Positions 13,201 to 27,500 of a stretch of DNA of 64,000 nt are shown one piece after another; the first letter of the stretch is position 1; each line of letters opens with the position of its first letter. Both the position numbers and the translations under genes were made by a program. The DNA is from Kryptolebias marmoratus (Eukaryota > Chordata > Actinopteri > Cyprinodontiformes > Rivulidae): NCBI RefSeq assembly GCF_001649575.2, contig NC_051431.1:13743191-13807190 (forward strand), in the 5' to 3' direction. The notes under the pieces were generated by a model. The model had not been told where the DNA came from. It made no database searches and saw only the letters and a list, made by a program, of their open reading frames with translations.

Positions 13201-16200
13201 TGAAAATTGTTTTGTGACTTTGTTTACTCTTTTTGTTATTTTTTTCTGAGTGCATGAAGTTAGAAACCTAAAAACTGCAGAATAGATGAGCTGATTCAGC
13301 AACATTACCAAAGATGTTCAGTTTAGCAACAGGTTTTCAGGAAAAAAGTCTTTCCTACACTATTAATTAGCTTGTTAATATTTGGATCATTAAAAAAGTG
13401 ACTCTGAAAGTGACCCAGCAATATTGTTGCTATGATGGTTGTGTCTCCACCAACAGCTTTTATGCAAACAATGTATTGTTTTTACCATTCCTTCCAGCGA
13501 CAGGCCAAAGGACTTGTTGTTCCCATATATTGCGATTCTTGGTCATCAGCTGCTGCAGCATCGGGCTGTTTCCATCAGAATTTTACTCTTTGTGACAGAA
13601 AGACCACTGAGATTCAATGTTAATAAAATGTTGTTTACTGCTGGGAGATGTCCCTGGCTGTGAGCATCCAGTTTGCTGCAGGGCAGAAACACTCAGGTCA
13701 TTCTAGGAAGTTAAACAGCAGGGCAGTATGTGATATTTCTATACACAAACATTTGTCCAATCTCTGCTGAGTTCATCATTTTTTTTTTGTTGTTTTTTTT
13801 TTTCCTGTCGACATTTTAGTTTCTCTCTTTAAACTCACTGCAAATATTCACACAGATTATACGCACCACATGCAAATTAACTCTGCAGCTTGAGAAAGAA
13901 CGACCTTCTTGAACATTGGTCATACAGTAGATCACTCATTTCCATCTACAAGTTGCTTTTGTACCAGTTCTGTTACTCCCAGCACATGAATTTATGCAAA
14001 TGCATGAGTCTCATTATGCGTCTGACTCGCCTTAGTTCAAACTGTCAGTTTTAATGGTCCATTTGCAGTTAAAACTAACAGAGTGTTTAATGAATGACTG
14101 ACAGTTTTGACATTTGGATTGTGTAAACGGTTGCTTTGACGAGGCACGTCGAACTGTCAGATCAACCTGTTCTGTCAGTCGTTGATCCTCCTTTGCGGTG
14201 CCACATTGACGGAGCACAGACACTTTTACTCTCTGAACTGTCAAACCAGGCTGAAACCTCCACAGTGTTCTTGTTTGTTATAAAAATGGTTTGTTCAGGT
14301 GATGTTTGAAAAACTAAAAACACTGTTGTCTAGATTTAAAAAAATGTATATATTACAAGAAAACATTATTCACGTGTTGTACTTCTCTGCAAAACATTGT
14401 GTCACATTTTTGCCAACTGTGCTAAATCTTAGCTGCTGGTGTTTTAAAGCTCCTCACCTGGAGACATTCAACCATAAGTCTGATAAGGCTGCTGGCAGAG
14501 TAAAAGTTGGGAAAAATGGTAATACACAGTACTATAACAGCTGTTTTTATGTGCACTGACTATTTAAAAGCTGTCAGAGAGAGGGTGGAGATGAAGAATT
14601 CCAGAAGAAAGAGAGATTTTAAAGGATGATACATAAAGTTAAAGCTCAGACTTTATGTGAGTTGTCTTCAAAGAATGATTAACCTTACATTGCTCTATAG
14701 CTTGGCAAGCAGGCAGGAATTACAATCTGACTTTATTGGTTATACATAGATTTAAATTGCACCTCACTGGCTCCTTGTAAGTTGGCACTGAATACATGTA
14801 TCTATCAACTGAATTAACTAAAACTGGTAAAATACGTAAAACATTTAACGACTACAAATTATTGGCTTAAAACTGCTCTTATTATTTACTAGTTTGTTGA
14901 TTGTTCTTTAGGAATATAATGCCAATGCCAATTTCAGATTTTGGCAACAGGCAGTCACGAATAAGTTAAGATAAGAACTACATGCATCTACTATGAACAT
15001 ACTGAATCAGTTTTATGTACTATATGTATTAAGTAACTATATTATTCTGATTTTGAAAAGTGATGAAGCCTTCTGTTGCTAACAAGCATATTTTTTTTTT
15101 GTTCTTATTTTTGAAATCAGGCAATAAATCAATCATTTTTATGAAAGTAGGAGCTGCAGAATTTTTTATTTCTCCACATTCATCATATTTTGACAGTCCA
15201 ATCCTCTAACTCAGGTCAGTCCTTATTGACACACTCCCATCCCCATCTGCCTTCAAACTGCAATAGCAGAAACCTAAATGATGCCATTGGGCATTACGAC
15301 AGCAGTGGTTTAATCTTAAATAAATCTGAAATTATTTTCACAACCATAAAAAATAAAAGTCTAAAATACTTATTGGTGGTCATGCTCTGTCACAGAAAAG
15401 TAATGTACTTTACTCTTTTAAAATAAGTGGAATAATAGGATAAGCATTAGCAACAAATTACTCAGGACTTAAGAAGGGTAGCAGCAGGGTAATTAGGCAT
15501 TTAAGTAGAAAAGAGCCCTTCTTTAACTCCTCGCTTTGATATACGGAATAAAATTAGTAGCTGTCAACCACAAGGGAGTGTCAAAATTATGTTTGTGTGA
15601 TGCAGTTTAATTATCATTATGCTGAAATATTTGTCATAAACATCTGCAAGTGTTTGTTTTCATGGCCGTCCTATTACACAGCATGCTAGATGCTTATTTC
15701 TTGGAGGATTTTGAGAAAGAAATAGATGCATAGTAGCCAAATGCAGTTTTATATTAAATTTAATTATAAGACAGCAACACAAACTAGAACAAAATTAAAA
15801 AATAAACCAGACAGATGGTAACAAAAACATATTCCTCCACTCACAAACTAAACCCTCATCTTTCTTGTTTCAAACAGCTTTTCAATCTCTGTGTGAACTG
15901 TCAAAAAACTTTCTATACCATCAGACTTCAGACCTCATCTTTTAATCATTGTGTACCTTTAAGCTTCCAGAGAGTGTGGAAAACATTTCCAAAAACTGAA
16001 AACTCACCAACTCTCATGGGTAACAAAATGTACCAACATTTCCATACTAGTGTCTGTTAACAGAACAGTAAATGACTAAAAATAAAAAAAAGCATTGTAG
16101 CTATATTTGCAACTCACCTTTGGTTTTCTTTCATACAAAAAAGCTCTCTTCTTTTCATAATATGACTGCTTATTTTCAGATTGGTTATTTACTAGATTTT

Positions 16201-18419
16201 GTAAAAGGAGTAAAAGAGGTTCCTTTTTTGTTCTGTGGAAAATAGACTTTCATACAGTTTTGATGCAGTTCCTGGTGAAGTCAAGTCATTTTTTTAACAC
16301 TGACCCCCTTTTCAACATTTTTAAAAGAAGTATAAAATTTCTTTATGAACATAAAACAATGAAAACTCACTTCACTGCACCTACATCATCACTGTTCAAA
16401 TATCAAAAACAAAAAAATACTCGACCTTGTTGAAACATGAACAGCACTTGCTGTCATTAAGCATCTCAGGCTAATCTCAGCAAGCTCTCAGGTAAAAAAC
16501 AGCTCTCAAGGTCCAATACTGTTTTATTAAATTATGCTGTAAAACAAATGATGGTTTCTAAGGTTTTTCTCATGTGGTCAACAATTAGGAATCTCCCAGA
16601 TGGAACCATGTGTTAATAAATTAAACTTTGAATAAAATAAAAATAATTGTGCCATATAAGACTCCTGAGTTTTTCAGCTAAATTTTATGGATTTTGTTAT
16701 AAAACAGCAGTTTTCATTTGGCAAGAATTATCAACTATAACCACTTTAGAATTAAATTTAGTTGTGCAGTCAATCTGCTATTCTTTGAACAGAAGAGCTG
16801 TTAAATGTCACTAAATCAATCGAAATGTGTCAGAGTTCTGGTGAGTCATTCAATTTGTTGTCCATCTGCTCAGTAGGGAACATCGGTATGCTGGAAGTAC
16901 ACCTCGATGTCCTAATCTAACCTGCACAACATGTAAAATAATCATTACATGTTGTTTTGTCTTCATACAAACAGTCAGCAGCCAGTTGATTATATACACT
17001 TGTTTACCTGCTCAGCCAGTCATGTGACAGAAACTCAAGGTATGATTGAGTAAAGATGAAGAGGATCTGGTAAACCTTAAACTGGACATCAGACTGAGAG
17101 GAAAATATGGATCAATGTAATTTTGAAAATAACATGACTGTGATAATCAGGAAATTAATGTTACCATTATGGGTTATTGAGAATTGGATAAACCCAACAT
17201 GAAAGTATGGACCTGTCCTGCCTTGGATCAATGATTCAGGCTGGTGATGTTGGTGTCATGATGCAGGGGATGTTGTTTTGTCACTTCGATCCCTTTAATA
17301 CCCAGGTAATATCTAAGTGTTGCTGAACGTGACCACATCTTACGCCCACTTTACTCGGCTCCTGATGTTGACTCTTAGGGTCTCTGTGATGTGTTGGAAT
17401 GAGAGATCCAGACTCTGCAGCCTGAGTGAAGGTTTGTTTTAGAGGAAACAGTTGGAGTCTGGGAACAAAATCAATCAGAGGTTGCAATCCAATCTTTGTG
17501 TTTGAAGAAGCTTGTTCTTCTAAATGAAATGTTTTTGTGTTTCCACAGTTTGGGCACGGGGGGTTTAGGAGGTCATGTTTGCTCTGTCATTGTACATGTG
17601 CTGAGAACTAATAGCTTTGCAGCTCATTTAATCCTAAAGGTGGTAAGATTTTATTTGTAGGTTTAGAGGGCTGATAAAAAGCATTAACTCCGAAATCTAA
17701 TTAAGGTATAAATCTCATTTATCCACCATGGGGTAAATTGTAAAACATTTAGGTCTGATTCCCTGCTATGAAATCTTTATTAAATCAACATAAACATGTG
17801 CTTAAAATAATCCCCTCAAAGTTTTACCCATTGCTCTCACTGCTGTAGGTCCTGAGGAAATAAGAGACTTCACTTTATTGTGATGTTTATTTCTGCAGCT
17901 ACTTCTCCTTTTCCCTTTCCATCATTAATATTTAAACATCTTGTTCTTAAACTCGGTGTGATCTGATTTAATTTATTTACCTGACAACAAGAAATGTCTG
18001 ACTGACAGAAAACGTGATCATTTTACTTGTAGGTTGTACGATTTGGCATTTTTTCTGGCAAACTTGGATACCTGAGAGAAAATGTTGTCTAAGTAGGGGA
18101 AAAGCTGTGCAGTGTTATGCAGCTTTATTATAATGTTTGTGTCATATAAAAGAAGCAAGATGATATCCCTCCATTTGTGACACAAATCAAAATAAAATAA
18201 CTTTCTTATCCAATAATACAGAAAAGACAGCAATGTCGGAAGTGGCCATCAAACGTCCCGCAGGCCTTAGATTCACTTTGCAGCAGTTTTCCAATAACAC
18301 TAACAGATTCCCTGCAACAAAGTCGATGCAGAGGGTTTAAAAGTGTGTGTTTGTGTGTGTTCCTGTTTATGTCAGATTTGCAGGGATAAATGGTTATTTC
18401 TCGTCTGCTTATTTTTCAG

Positions 18420-18471
18420 GTGGCTGTGACAGGGGCACACCCGGGGCAGGACCCATGAGGAGTCATAGAAG
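18420..18471 (+). other. grik4: grik4 5'UTR part of the first coding exon
   Basis: A pyrimidine-rich stretch ending in TTTTTCAG at 18412-18419 looks like a real splice acceptor, so at least one non-coding exon should lie upstream. The leader contains an upstream ATG at 18455 in a weak context (C at -3). The true start at 18472 has A at -3. I could not locate the upstream exon or the transcription start. Confidence 0.7.
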
Positions 18472-18505
18472 ATGCTCACAGCCTGGGCGCTTCTGCTGCT
18501 CTTAG
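18455..18505 (+). promoter_or_regulatory. upstream ORF overlapping the grik4 start codon
   Basis: ATG at 18455 opens a 16-codon frame, [16 protein letters not shown], that stops with TAG at 18503-18505. That is 34 bases past the grik4 ATG at 18472, in a different frame. A ribosome that starts here cannot re-initiate at 18472 by simple forward scanning. The upstream ATG has C at -3, so leaky scanning is expected. It would damp GluK4 translation if the transcript carries it. This is read directly from sequence; the regulatory effect is inferred. Confidence 0.5.
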
Positions 18506-18553
18506 CCATGTGGGTGAGAAGCACCTGTGGTGGGCCGCTCTCCTTCCGAATAG
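18472..18553 (+). CDS. grik4: grik4 coding exon 1: start codon and signal peptide
   Basis: This exon encodes 27 full codons plus one base. The protein begins [15 protein letters not shown], a short n-region followed by a leucine-rich hydrophobic core, then [12 protein letters not shown]. This is a clear secretory signal peptide, with cleavage probably near STCGG. The last residues, SFRI, correspond to the (S)LRI that starts the mature amino-terminal domain in vertebrate GluK4. The exon ends at ATA G, followed by the donor GTAAAC. The single leftover G joins CT of exon 2 to give Ala28, so the intron is phase 1. The ATG at 18472 is chosen because it has A at -3, opens the signal peptide and keeps the phase. 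A donor-like GTGAGA at 18514 inside the exon would truncate the signal peptide if used. Confidence 0.92.
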
Positions 18554-21500
18554 GTAAACTGTGAAACAGTAACCTAAAGTTTGGTATCAGTGGCTGGAAA
18601 CTTCACTTAAAGATGAGTGTATGTGTGCCTGTGTGAGCACTATCTTTGCAAACAGTAAGAAAAAGATTTATTAGTAGTCACAACACTTCAAATGGTTAAC
18701 GTGAGTTTCTTCAAACATCAGCCTTTTAAAAATGTGATCACTAAGCCTAATTCCAACCCAGACATTCAGATTTCATTATTTGAAAGGATTTTACATAAAA
18801 GCTGTGTAACTCAAAACAGAAAAGTTCGCATAAGAACAACTTTTATTTTAATGTTTAGTTTAAGGTGCTGTGTCCTTTATCAGTAATGATCAGTTTATGA
18901 TGATAAAAGAATTGTTTACCTTGAGAAGGGAGACGATGCAATAACCTTCTGTCTCGCAGTTGAGAAAAGTATTTTATAACTTCTAGTATTAGAAATGTTT
19001 AACAAAATTGAGTCAGTATCAACTTTTTTATTTTTTCAACAGAGTATCAGAGTTGCTCTCTTGTAACTACTGTTTCCTGAACGTCAGATGGATTGACATA
19101 TAATGCCACCAAACCACTGTGTATATCTTTAAAACAACACAAATTCAGGCTTTTTTTTATCTGAACACATCAAGAACAAATTATCCTGACTCTGAGTGTT
19201 CTTGGATACAGAAACAACAGATTTTCTTTTTGGTTTACTCAGTTTTCTCCACCACCCCTCAGTTGGCCAAAAAACAAATTTCCACAACAGTGGTAGATAT
19301 TTTCTCAGTGCTGTTGTATCATTGATGGATAATTAGATGTCTGGTCTGTTGTATTTTTCCTTTTCCACTAATGTCATCTCTGCACATCACCCAGCTTGTT
19401 GCCAGTGTGCTTTCATTACAAGGCGTACATATGCACTAGCCAAGACACACAGCCACACACACATTTCAAAGCTTGCAGAGACAAAAATAAATAGATGCAA
19501 CCCCCCAAACACCACAAACTTCCTGCCATTTGTGCTTCTGGAGGTGGTATTTAACATGGCTTTCCCATGAGTCATGACTGGTTGGCATAATGTCACAGCT
19601 GGTCTTCTCTGAATGTGTCAGTGCCCCCCCCAAAAAAAAGAACAACAACAACAACCTCCCACCTCTCCCACATTCCCACCTGGACCAAACATCCGGCAGA
19701 AAGCTCAGTGTGGGTGAACTGAGGAACTACTCTTTGTTTCTGCTGCATTGGTGGCAAATCCAGGGTTAAAAAGGGCTTTTGTTAGCAAATTAGTTTGGCT
19801 CTGTGATGCAATCCATATGTCTTCTGTAGACCTGAATACAAATAGAAAGTGACCATTTTTGCAGAAGCAGAACTAGCTGGTGTCTGATTTCCCCATTTAC
19901 AGTAAGTGAAAACTTCAAAAAATAGTCAGGAAAATTAGAAATGATTCATCATTAGAGCTGGATTATTGAAAACACTGCAAATCCTCCACTTTACCTCCAC
20001 AAACGGCTCACAAACACACTGATCCTCAGTCTCTGTTCGGTTCAGTATCATAATGTAAGAGTCAATTATCAGCTGGTCCTGAGCCAAAGGCAGGAGGGGC
20101 TTTCATACAAGTTGGATTATTTTTCCATTTCAGAGCCTGCCTGGAAATTAATCTAATACAAAAACTAACATGAACAGATAAAAACATTAAAGTCATTACT
20201 AAGATTTTTCGACTTTTATTTAAATCCGTTATTCAGTGAGTCTCACTACTCTGTTAATCAGAGCTGCTTTGACACACAGCTGGAACATGAATTTACTTTT
20301 ATTTTTAGTTGCTTTAATCTCAGCCTGGATAATATTTTCTCACATTGGTTTCGCCACAGGCTGCACCATCCTCACCCCCACCCCCGAGGAAATTAACCAT
20401 CGGCACTTGCTGGCTGTGGACTCTCTAAAATACTGTCAACTTTTCTCAGAAAAAGTTGCCTGGGTAAAAAAGACGAAGCTTTAGATCTAACTTTAGAACA
20501 TCTGTGCCTTCTTCAAGGATTGTTATTGGTTTTTAATGGAAATTGGATTTTTTTATATGCAGAATCATCAGTCACCTGGGTTTGAACTCATCTGTTTCAA
20601 CAAATATTTAAAATGAACAACAATGGTTAAAATGTGTTTTCTTTGTGATACTCAAAAATATGTGACTGAATAAAACAATGGATTTTTGAGTTCCACAGCT
20701 GTTTTGTGGAAAAAGTTCTGATAATCAAAATTAAGGTCTCATAGATGACAAACCATCAAAACCTCATGATAGTCTGATATGCGTGACACAAACAGTGTAA
20801 ATTTTGTCATCTTTTAAACTTTTATGTTGGAAACTTTTTCAACTTTTTCGTTGGAATTCTCTGCCTCCAATAATAATAATGGTTTTATTCTTGTCTTTAG
20901 TGTTGGTTTTCCTCTCCCTTCACAGCTGGAGCCACTTAGTCACTAAACACACCTGTTCCTGGTTTGTAATTACTCCCTCAGTGCATACATTCACCCGGTT
21001 TCTGTTCAGTCAGTTCGAGGTCCTGTTCATCATGTTTTTACTTTTCTTGATTTTCTTTCTTGAGACAGTGTGTTCTTTGTTAATTTAAATTATTATTGTT
21101 GGTTTCAATCGATGCTAAATATGCTTTGTTCTCCTGTCTTTTGGTCTTTTTCAACTGCAGTTCATGACATGCCAGATGTAGTTCTGGTTCTGTCTATAAA
21201 TGAGAAACTTATAAACCATTACAAATAAGTATTTTCCAAGTTTGGAGAACTGAGAAAATACTCACGATGTTAAAGACACAATGACTACGAGCCTCATTTA
21301 AAAAGGAAAAACATCATATGGCTCAGAAAAGTACTAGTTATGATTTCATCATGAGCAAACCTGAGTCTTATAAACACTGACATTTATAAAATTTTTGCTC
21401 CACAGAGGTATTACAGTATTTTTGAACAAGGCAGTATGCTGGAAAAAACATTTAGTTAAATGTATGTGAGGCAGATAAATACATGCATATATTTATATGA

Positions 21501-24500
21501 AAAGAAGAAATTGAAAAATCAGCAGCATTGAAAACTGCAGCATACGATATGTGCTGTGTTCGAGCTTTTACTACTACGCATACACACACACTTACATACT
21601 GACACACTACATTTGCTATAGCTTGAGGCTTGTAATTCTAAAATTTACCTATTTATTTTTTACATTACTATAAAATACTTAGAGAGCGTTCCAGGCTACA
21701 CAAAGAGCAGCTCCCCGGCTCCACAAGGAAGAAGTTAGACAAATCGACCCCAGCTTCTTTGCTCTGTTTTCCACACTCAGCAGGAGAACACGATATAAGA
21801 TTCTGGGTGGACTAAATTCAATTGGTTTCACTTGTTCTGCAGCAGGAGCCGAGCTTGCACCGTCTTTTCCTGCTCTCCTTGGACAGGCATCACTGGAGCT
21901 GTTAGACTGGGAATCATTTTGTTCTGGGATTGATGTTAGTTGATGATCGGCATGTTTAACATTCCTGAGCATCACTACACTCGCCCCGGGGGTGGTAAAT
22001 ATAGTGTGCGCATAAACTCTGACTTCAGGTTATAGCCTGTTGAATTTGCAACAGTAAATGTCACCGATAAACATATTTCTCAAACATTTTATTGTGGTTG
22101 TCTTGTTGGTAAATACTAAAACACATACTATATATACTTTTAAAGCAATTTGTGACATGTAGTAGTAAGTAAACAAAGTTTATTTATATAGCACTTTTCA
22201 CATATCAAGAAAATCACAAATAGCCTCACAATAAAACAAAATACAGTAAAATAGAACAGAATAATAATTAATAACAAACAAACGATAAAAAAGACAAGAA
22301 AACAAATCAACATGCAATCCTAAAAACTAAGAGCTTGTCTGAATAAAAATGCCTTCAGCTATTATTAACACTATCTTTACAACATAAAAATCAGGGGAGT
22401 TTATTCCACAATTGAGGTGCAACAGATTGAAAGGATCTATCCCCTCTGGGTTTTAAAACGGTTATTAGGAACTGCTAATAATTTCTGGTTAGATGACCTG
22501 AGGGCCCGAGATGAAAACAAGGCTAAGTTCACTAATTAGTTTACTCATATGCTCAGGAGCTTGTCCATGCAGAGCCCTGAAAGTAACACCAAGATTTTAA
22601 AATGAATCCTAAAATAAACAAGTAATCAATCAGTAGAGAGATATTAAAACAGGAGTCACATGAGATCCTTTGCTTTGGAATGACTTGCCAGGGACATTGA
22701 CTGGTCAAAAACAACCCAAAGGTCTTGCAAACCTGATTTAACAGCTGAGTTTAAATGGCTCCTTTGTTGCCTAATTTGTGAAACCATTCTATCAGGGGCA
22801 ATGAACAGATTTAACTGGAGAAAGTTATTTTTAACCAATTTTCAATTTGTTATACGCAGTTTAGGAAATCTGACCACTGATCAAACTGAAAAGCCCTTAA
22901 AGGAGCTCTACAGGTGGATGCCGTCTGCATAAATCAGATAACAACTGTTGAAAAACTGAAGCCCACTGGTGGAGTTTAACAGTGTTACTAGCCCTTTTAA
23001 AGTAACATCCAACAAGTCAGCAGTACCGTCCTGTCAGTTCCCCCAGTTCTGCGCTCTCAGTGACTTTTTAAGGCCAGCTGCTAAAGCCACCNNNNNNNNN
23101 NNNNNNNNNNNNNNNNNNNNNNNNNNNNNNNNNNNNNNNNNNNNNNNNNNNNNNNNNNNNNNNNNNNNNNNNNNNNNNNNNNNNNNNNNNNTTGCTTCTG
23201 AGCTTGCTGCATAAATTACACTGTAAATCTGATAAGTACACACCATGCATGTAAATCATCTGTAAGCAATCACACACTTACATACTCACCAAATGTAACA
23301 TCCTCCATCATTGTAACCTCAATATAATTCATGAAGACAAATTCAAATATATGTGCTCATTTTCTGTTCTGCACGTGAACTCCACATGCACTCTAAATGC
23401 CTCCCCATCTTCTGCTAGACGCAAACAGAAAACCTGGTACTTAAAATATTAACAAACCAATAATAAGCTGCAGGATGGTGTTTGTGGATGTGTAATGGAG
23501 TTTGTCTCATGTTGGGATGGGTCCGTGGGTATACTTTAAAAATAACAGTGTGAGAGATTGAACATTATTACTGTATATGCTAGTGTGGATAATAAGAATG
23601 GTATTACATGACTGAACTTTAAATGAACTGAGGACTGGAGTCATTTTATGTACAGCAAATACAAGATAAGCATGTTCCATTGAGCAGAGGAAATGTTGGC
23701 CTGAAAGTAAGAGTTGGCTGTCATTGCTAAACATCATCATGAAAGATTCTTCCATAAATGTCCTTTGGGGTACCGATAGTGAAGTTCTCAATGTTTTACA
23801 GCAGGTAATAACATAACTGACCCATTAGAATTTCACCTGACCACCTTGTGGAAGCTGTCAGACCGATGAGGTGATGCTAATTATTTACTTAATCATTGCG
23901 CACATTTTCTATGTGACCTCAGTGTAAGTCTGCTGTGGTTTGACTTTTTTCTTTCAAAGATATTTTAATCTGAAAACAAAGATGAGAACACAAGGCTCCG
24001 AGATTTACTGTTGATGGCAGAAAAGCTACCTCTATCAGAACATTTTGAATGAATTGCTGTGAATAAAATCACGAAAAGATGCACAGAATTCATCAAAATC
24101 AGTAAATAGCTTAGTTATTTGCTGTTTATTAAAAATTCCTCTTGCGATTCCTTCCACCATATTTTAGTGACACAAAGATGGATTTCTTTTCACATAAAAT
24201 GTAATAATGTTGTTGTTTCACTTTGCTTAGACATATATTTTTTGTATGCTTTAATTTAGTTTTTTAAAAATCTCTCTTTAAGCCATTTTCTGTATCTCCT
24301 CTGAATCCAGTTGGAAGACTTTAAAATAACATGAGGAAGCTAGCATAACATATCCACCAATACTAAAATTAAACTATTGGTTTGGTATTCTGTGTTCTGA
24401 TAGGTAATCCACATTAGCTAGTGTTTTATCTTTTATTGTTTTTGTAAAGAAACATTGCATTTTTCCCACAGTTTATCTTTGACTCCCCTTACAACATTCC

Positions 24501-27500
24501 TTTTTTCTCAGTGGTTGATGTTTGGGCCTCAGATGTTGACTTTCCTCCTCCATTTCAGTCAGTGTGTTGGAGGGAGAGCACTTAAAGAGAATTAAATTAG
24601 ATGATCTGATTAATCATGACTGGTGTCAGCCCACACTTATTGTGATTTATGCCTCCTGCTTTAAACTGTCTTCAACCTGCAGCATGTGTGCCCCACTGCT
24701 GAGCTAATGCCTTTGGTCTTAAATTTACTGAATATGTATTGGTTTGGCCGACCGTCAGCTTATATTTTTAAGCATAAACATGTTGCTCTAAATGTCGAAA
24801 AAAATACTCTACTTTTTTGTCCTGTGGTGAGCTATTATTTCTTGGCAGCTCACAGGGAAAAGCAGCTTTGTTGACTGGGTTTTGATTAGAGCTTAACAAC
24901 ACAACATCAACAAGTTAACATATTCACACACTGGCTCCCACACAGTTTGGAAGTGTAACAGTTGTAAAACAGGAACACACTGGACTCAGGCTCTGCGACG
25001 GTTTATTCCTACAAAACAGAGTGTGGGACACACTTAACCACGAGGCGCACTCAGTCACAGTCAAATCCCAGCAGCTCAGTTAGGCAGCCTCTGCCTGACT
25101 GCTCTATTTACAACAAATGGAATAAAGAAAAACAAGATTGTATACAAATCAATCTCAACAAAATGTTAATACATAATGCAAAATAATCTAAATAAAAAAA
25201 CAAAACAATACAAAACTCAAAATTCCTACCGTATGTAAAAGAATGCATTTCTGTAACAAAATAATTAAATTAAAAGATACAAAACCAAAACAGAATCACA
25301 GAGTCATGTACCTACAAAACAGAGTGTGGGACACACTTAACCACGAGGCGCACTCAGTCACAGTCAAATCCCAGCAGCTCAGTTAGGCAGCCTCTGCCTG
25401 ACTGCTGCAGCCGCGTCCCAGAGCTCTGCCCCGTGCAACACCAAATACCATCCTCCCAAAATAATATCAGAAACCAAAAATGAAAAGCAGTATGAACAGA
25501 AATAGTCCTACTATAATACAAAAGCGATACCAGACATGTAAATTAAACAAAAAGGCGTTTTGAGAAGGTTCATTAAAACAATGTAAGTAAATAAATAAAT
25601 AAAATTAACTCAGCTACAGAAGCATAAACACACACATGCATTTCTCTCTCCGAATGCACTGTAAACCTTTCTGTTATTGAGCTGCTTGTTAGTTTAACAC
25701 AAATATAAGCCTTTCATGTTGAGATGGCAAGAATGAATACAGCAGTTATTGTGTGTCTATTAATTAAGAGTTCCTCAAGAGCAGACTAATGTAAACTTAT
25801 TTTTCCATTAATACAGTACAGTTTAAGTATTACAATTTTTCTTTAACTCAGAATGACCATTTTGACAATAGAATTAAGTTCCTCTTGCTGACTGGTCTAA
25901 TAGTGGGAATGTTCATCTGTTTGCTTGTTTAAGAAAATGCATTAAGTCACAATTCAAAACTTAAAATAAGTATTAACTGTTATAACTTTCATAGTTACAA
26001 TCAGCAAATCCTTCCACCTCCTTGGTGCTAATTATTACCTGATAGGTGTCTAAAAGAAAGTTCACAATTAGACATGAAGGAGGCATGGCAGCGTAAACAA
26101 ACTAGAGGAAGAGGAAAGACATGAAAATTTAGCTAACGTCTGGGTGAGATGTTTGTTTTACTAAAGTGTTATTTATCTTGATAAGTGTTAAGTAACACAG
26201 ACTGGCTGTCATTTTTATTTTTATGTAAATTTTAACTGATTTTCTTTGTAGCTTGATTTGGTATAGACAGAAGAACTATGTGGTAATGGTCAAGACAGAT
26301 GTGTCAAAACTACAACTTTCACAATATACTTTAACAGCAGATGTTTATAAGCACTTCTTTGGACAATTATGGTCTGGGATGATTTACACTTATCACTGAT
26401 CAGAATGCACAATAATGTCCAACTGAAACCCAAAAAAGAGGAGAAAAGCTGTTGGATCGATAGCAAGTAAAATGTTTATTTAGGTCATTAATATTTTCAC
26501 TGCAGTGCCTAATATTGTTGAACTCCTGTGAATGAAGTGTTTCCCCCAGTTGGCAAGAAAATACCAGCTGGTACCACATCTGAGCAGCACAGAAATTTTC
26601 ACAATTCTTCCCTCTCCAAGTTTCCTCCAATATCAGGTTTCTGAGAAGCAAGTACAATTAACAGATAAAACTGCTGGAAGATGGTTCCTCTGCAGAAATG
26701 GGAGAGTGTTTTTATTCTACGAACTGGATGGAACACATCCATTCTCCACATAAAGAAAATTACAGAGCTTGATCATGTTTATCACACTCTCTTTCAAACA
26801 CACACAGGTATGGAGACCCGTCTCCCATGGCAAATATACTCTCTCCTGTCTCTGACACCCCATTCATCTCGTCCCATTCCATTATGTCTCTCCTTTGATC
26901 ATGGCACATTGAAGAGTTTGGCAAGCTCTCAGAACCTTTCTCCTTCCAGGCCAAACCCTCTGCTGCTGCAGACAGTTGGCAAAGCCATCGGTAGCTGCCA
27001 GTTTTTCCTGTAGCACCACCTCTGGCTGAACAGATGCTGATGTATGTGTGGTTTGACCACCTATGGCTCTACAGGAACATGTATGTGTGTACTCACCTGA
27101 GCACATGCACTCATCCATCTTGTTTCCTGTGAATACTTTTATGGCGCAAGCTGCTGATCAATTTCAAAGTCATGGCCATGTGGTGATTGTAAATTTATCA
27201 AGCTTTAGTTTTTAGGAGACATGGGGCAGCTGTTTGTCTAATGGCTAACTAATCCTGAGAGGACAAAAGTAACAGGCTGTTTTTATAGATCCAAGTAGGT
27301 TTTATATAAGATCTGTGAGGAAATGAGTAACAGCAGAGCTCTAAAGCTGAGACATGGTCACAAATCTGGACATAAAAGTGTGTTTTACACTGAGGTAAAG
27401 TGTAGTGATACCACTAACTGAGGTCAGTAGGGTCAATTAGACAAGGAAATAAAAAACCTGTGAGTCATTGTGGGGGTAATAAAATTCGAAGGTAAAACAC

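Larger units (their letters stand above)
1..18419. other. Upstream region or 5'UTR intron of grik4, no coding gene seen
   Basis: This 18.4 kb is AT-rich, with poly-T/poly-A runs and only short open frames that end randomly. I see no exon with conserved protein content and no CpG-rich promoter. Repeats are described separately: a fish-type repeat near 700-785, a repeat tail near 1395-1525, a tRNA-like repeat near 4711, Penelope-like pieces near 5153, and a TA repeat near 7196. The acceptor at 18419 implies that some or all of this is a 5'UTR intron. Confidence 0.6.
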
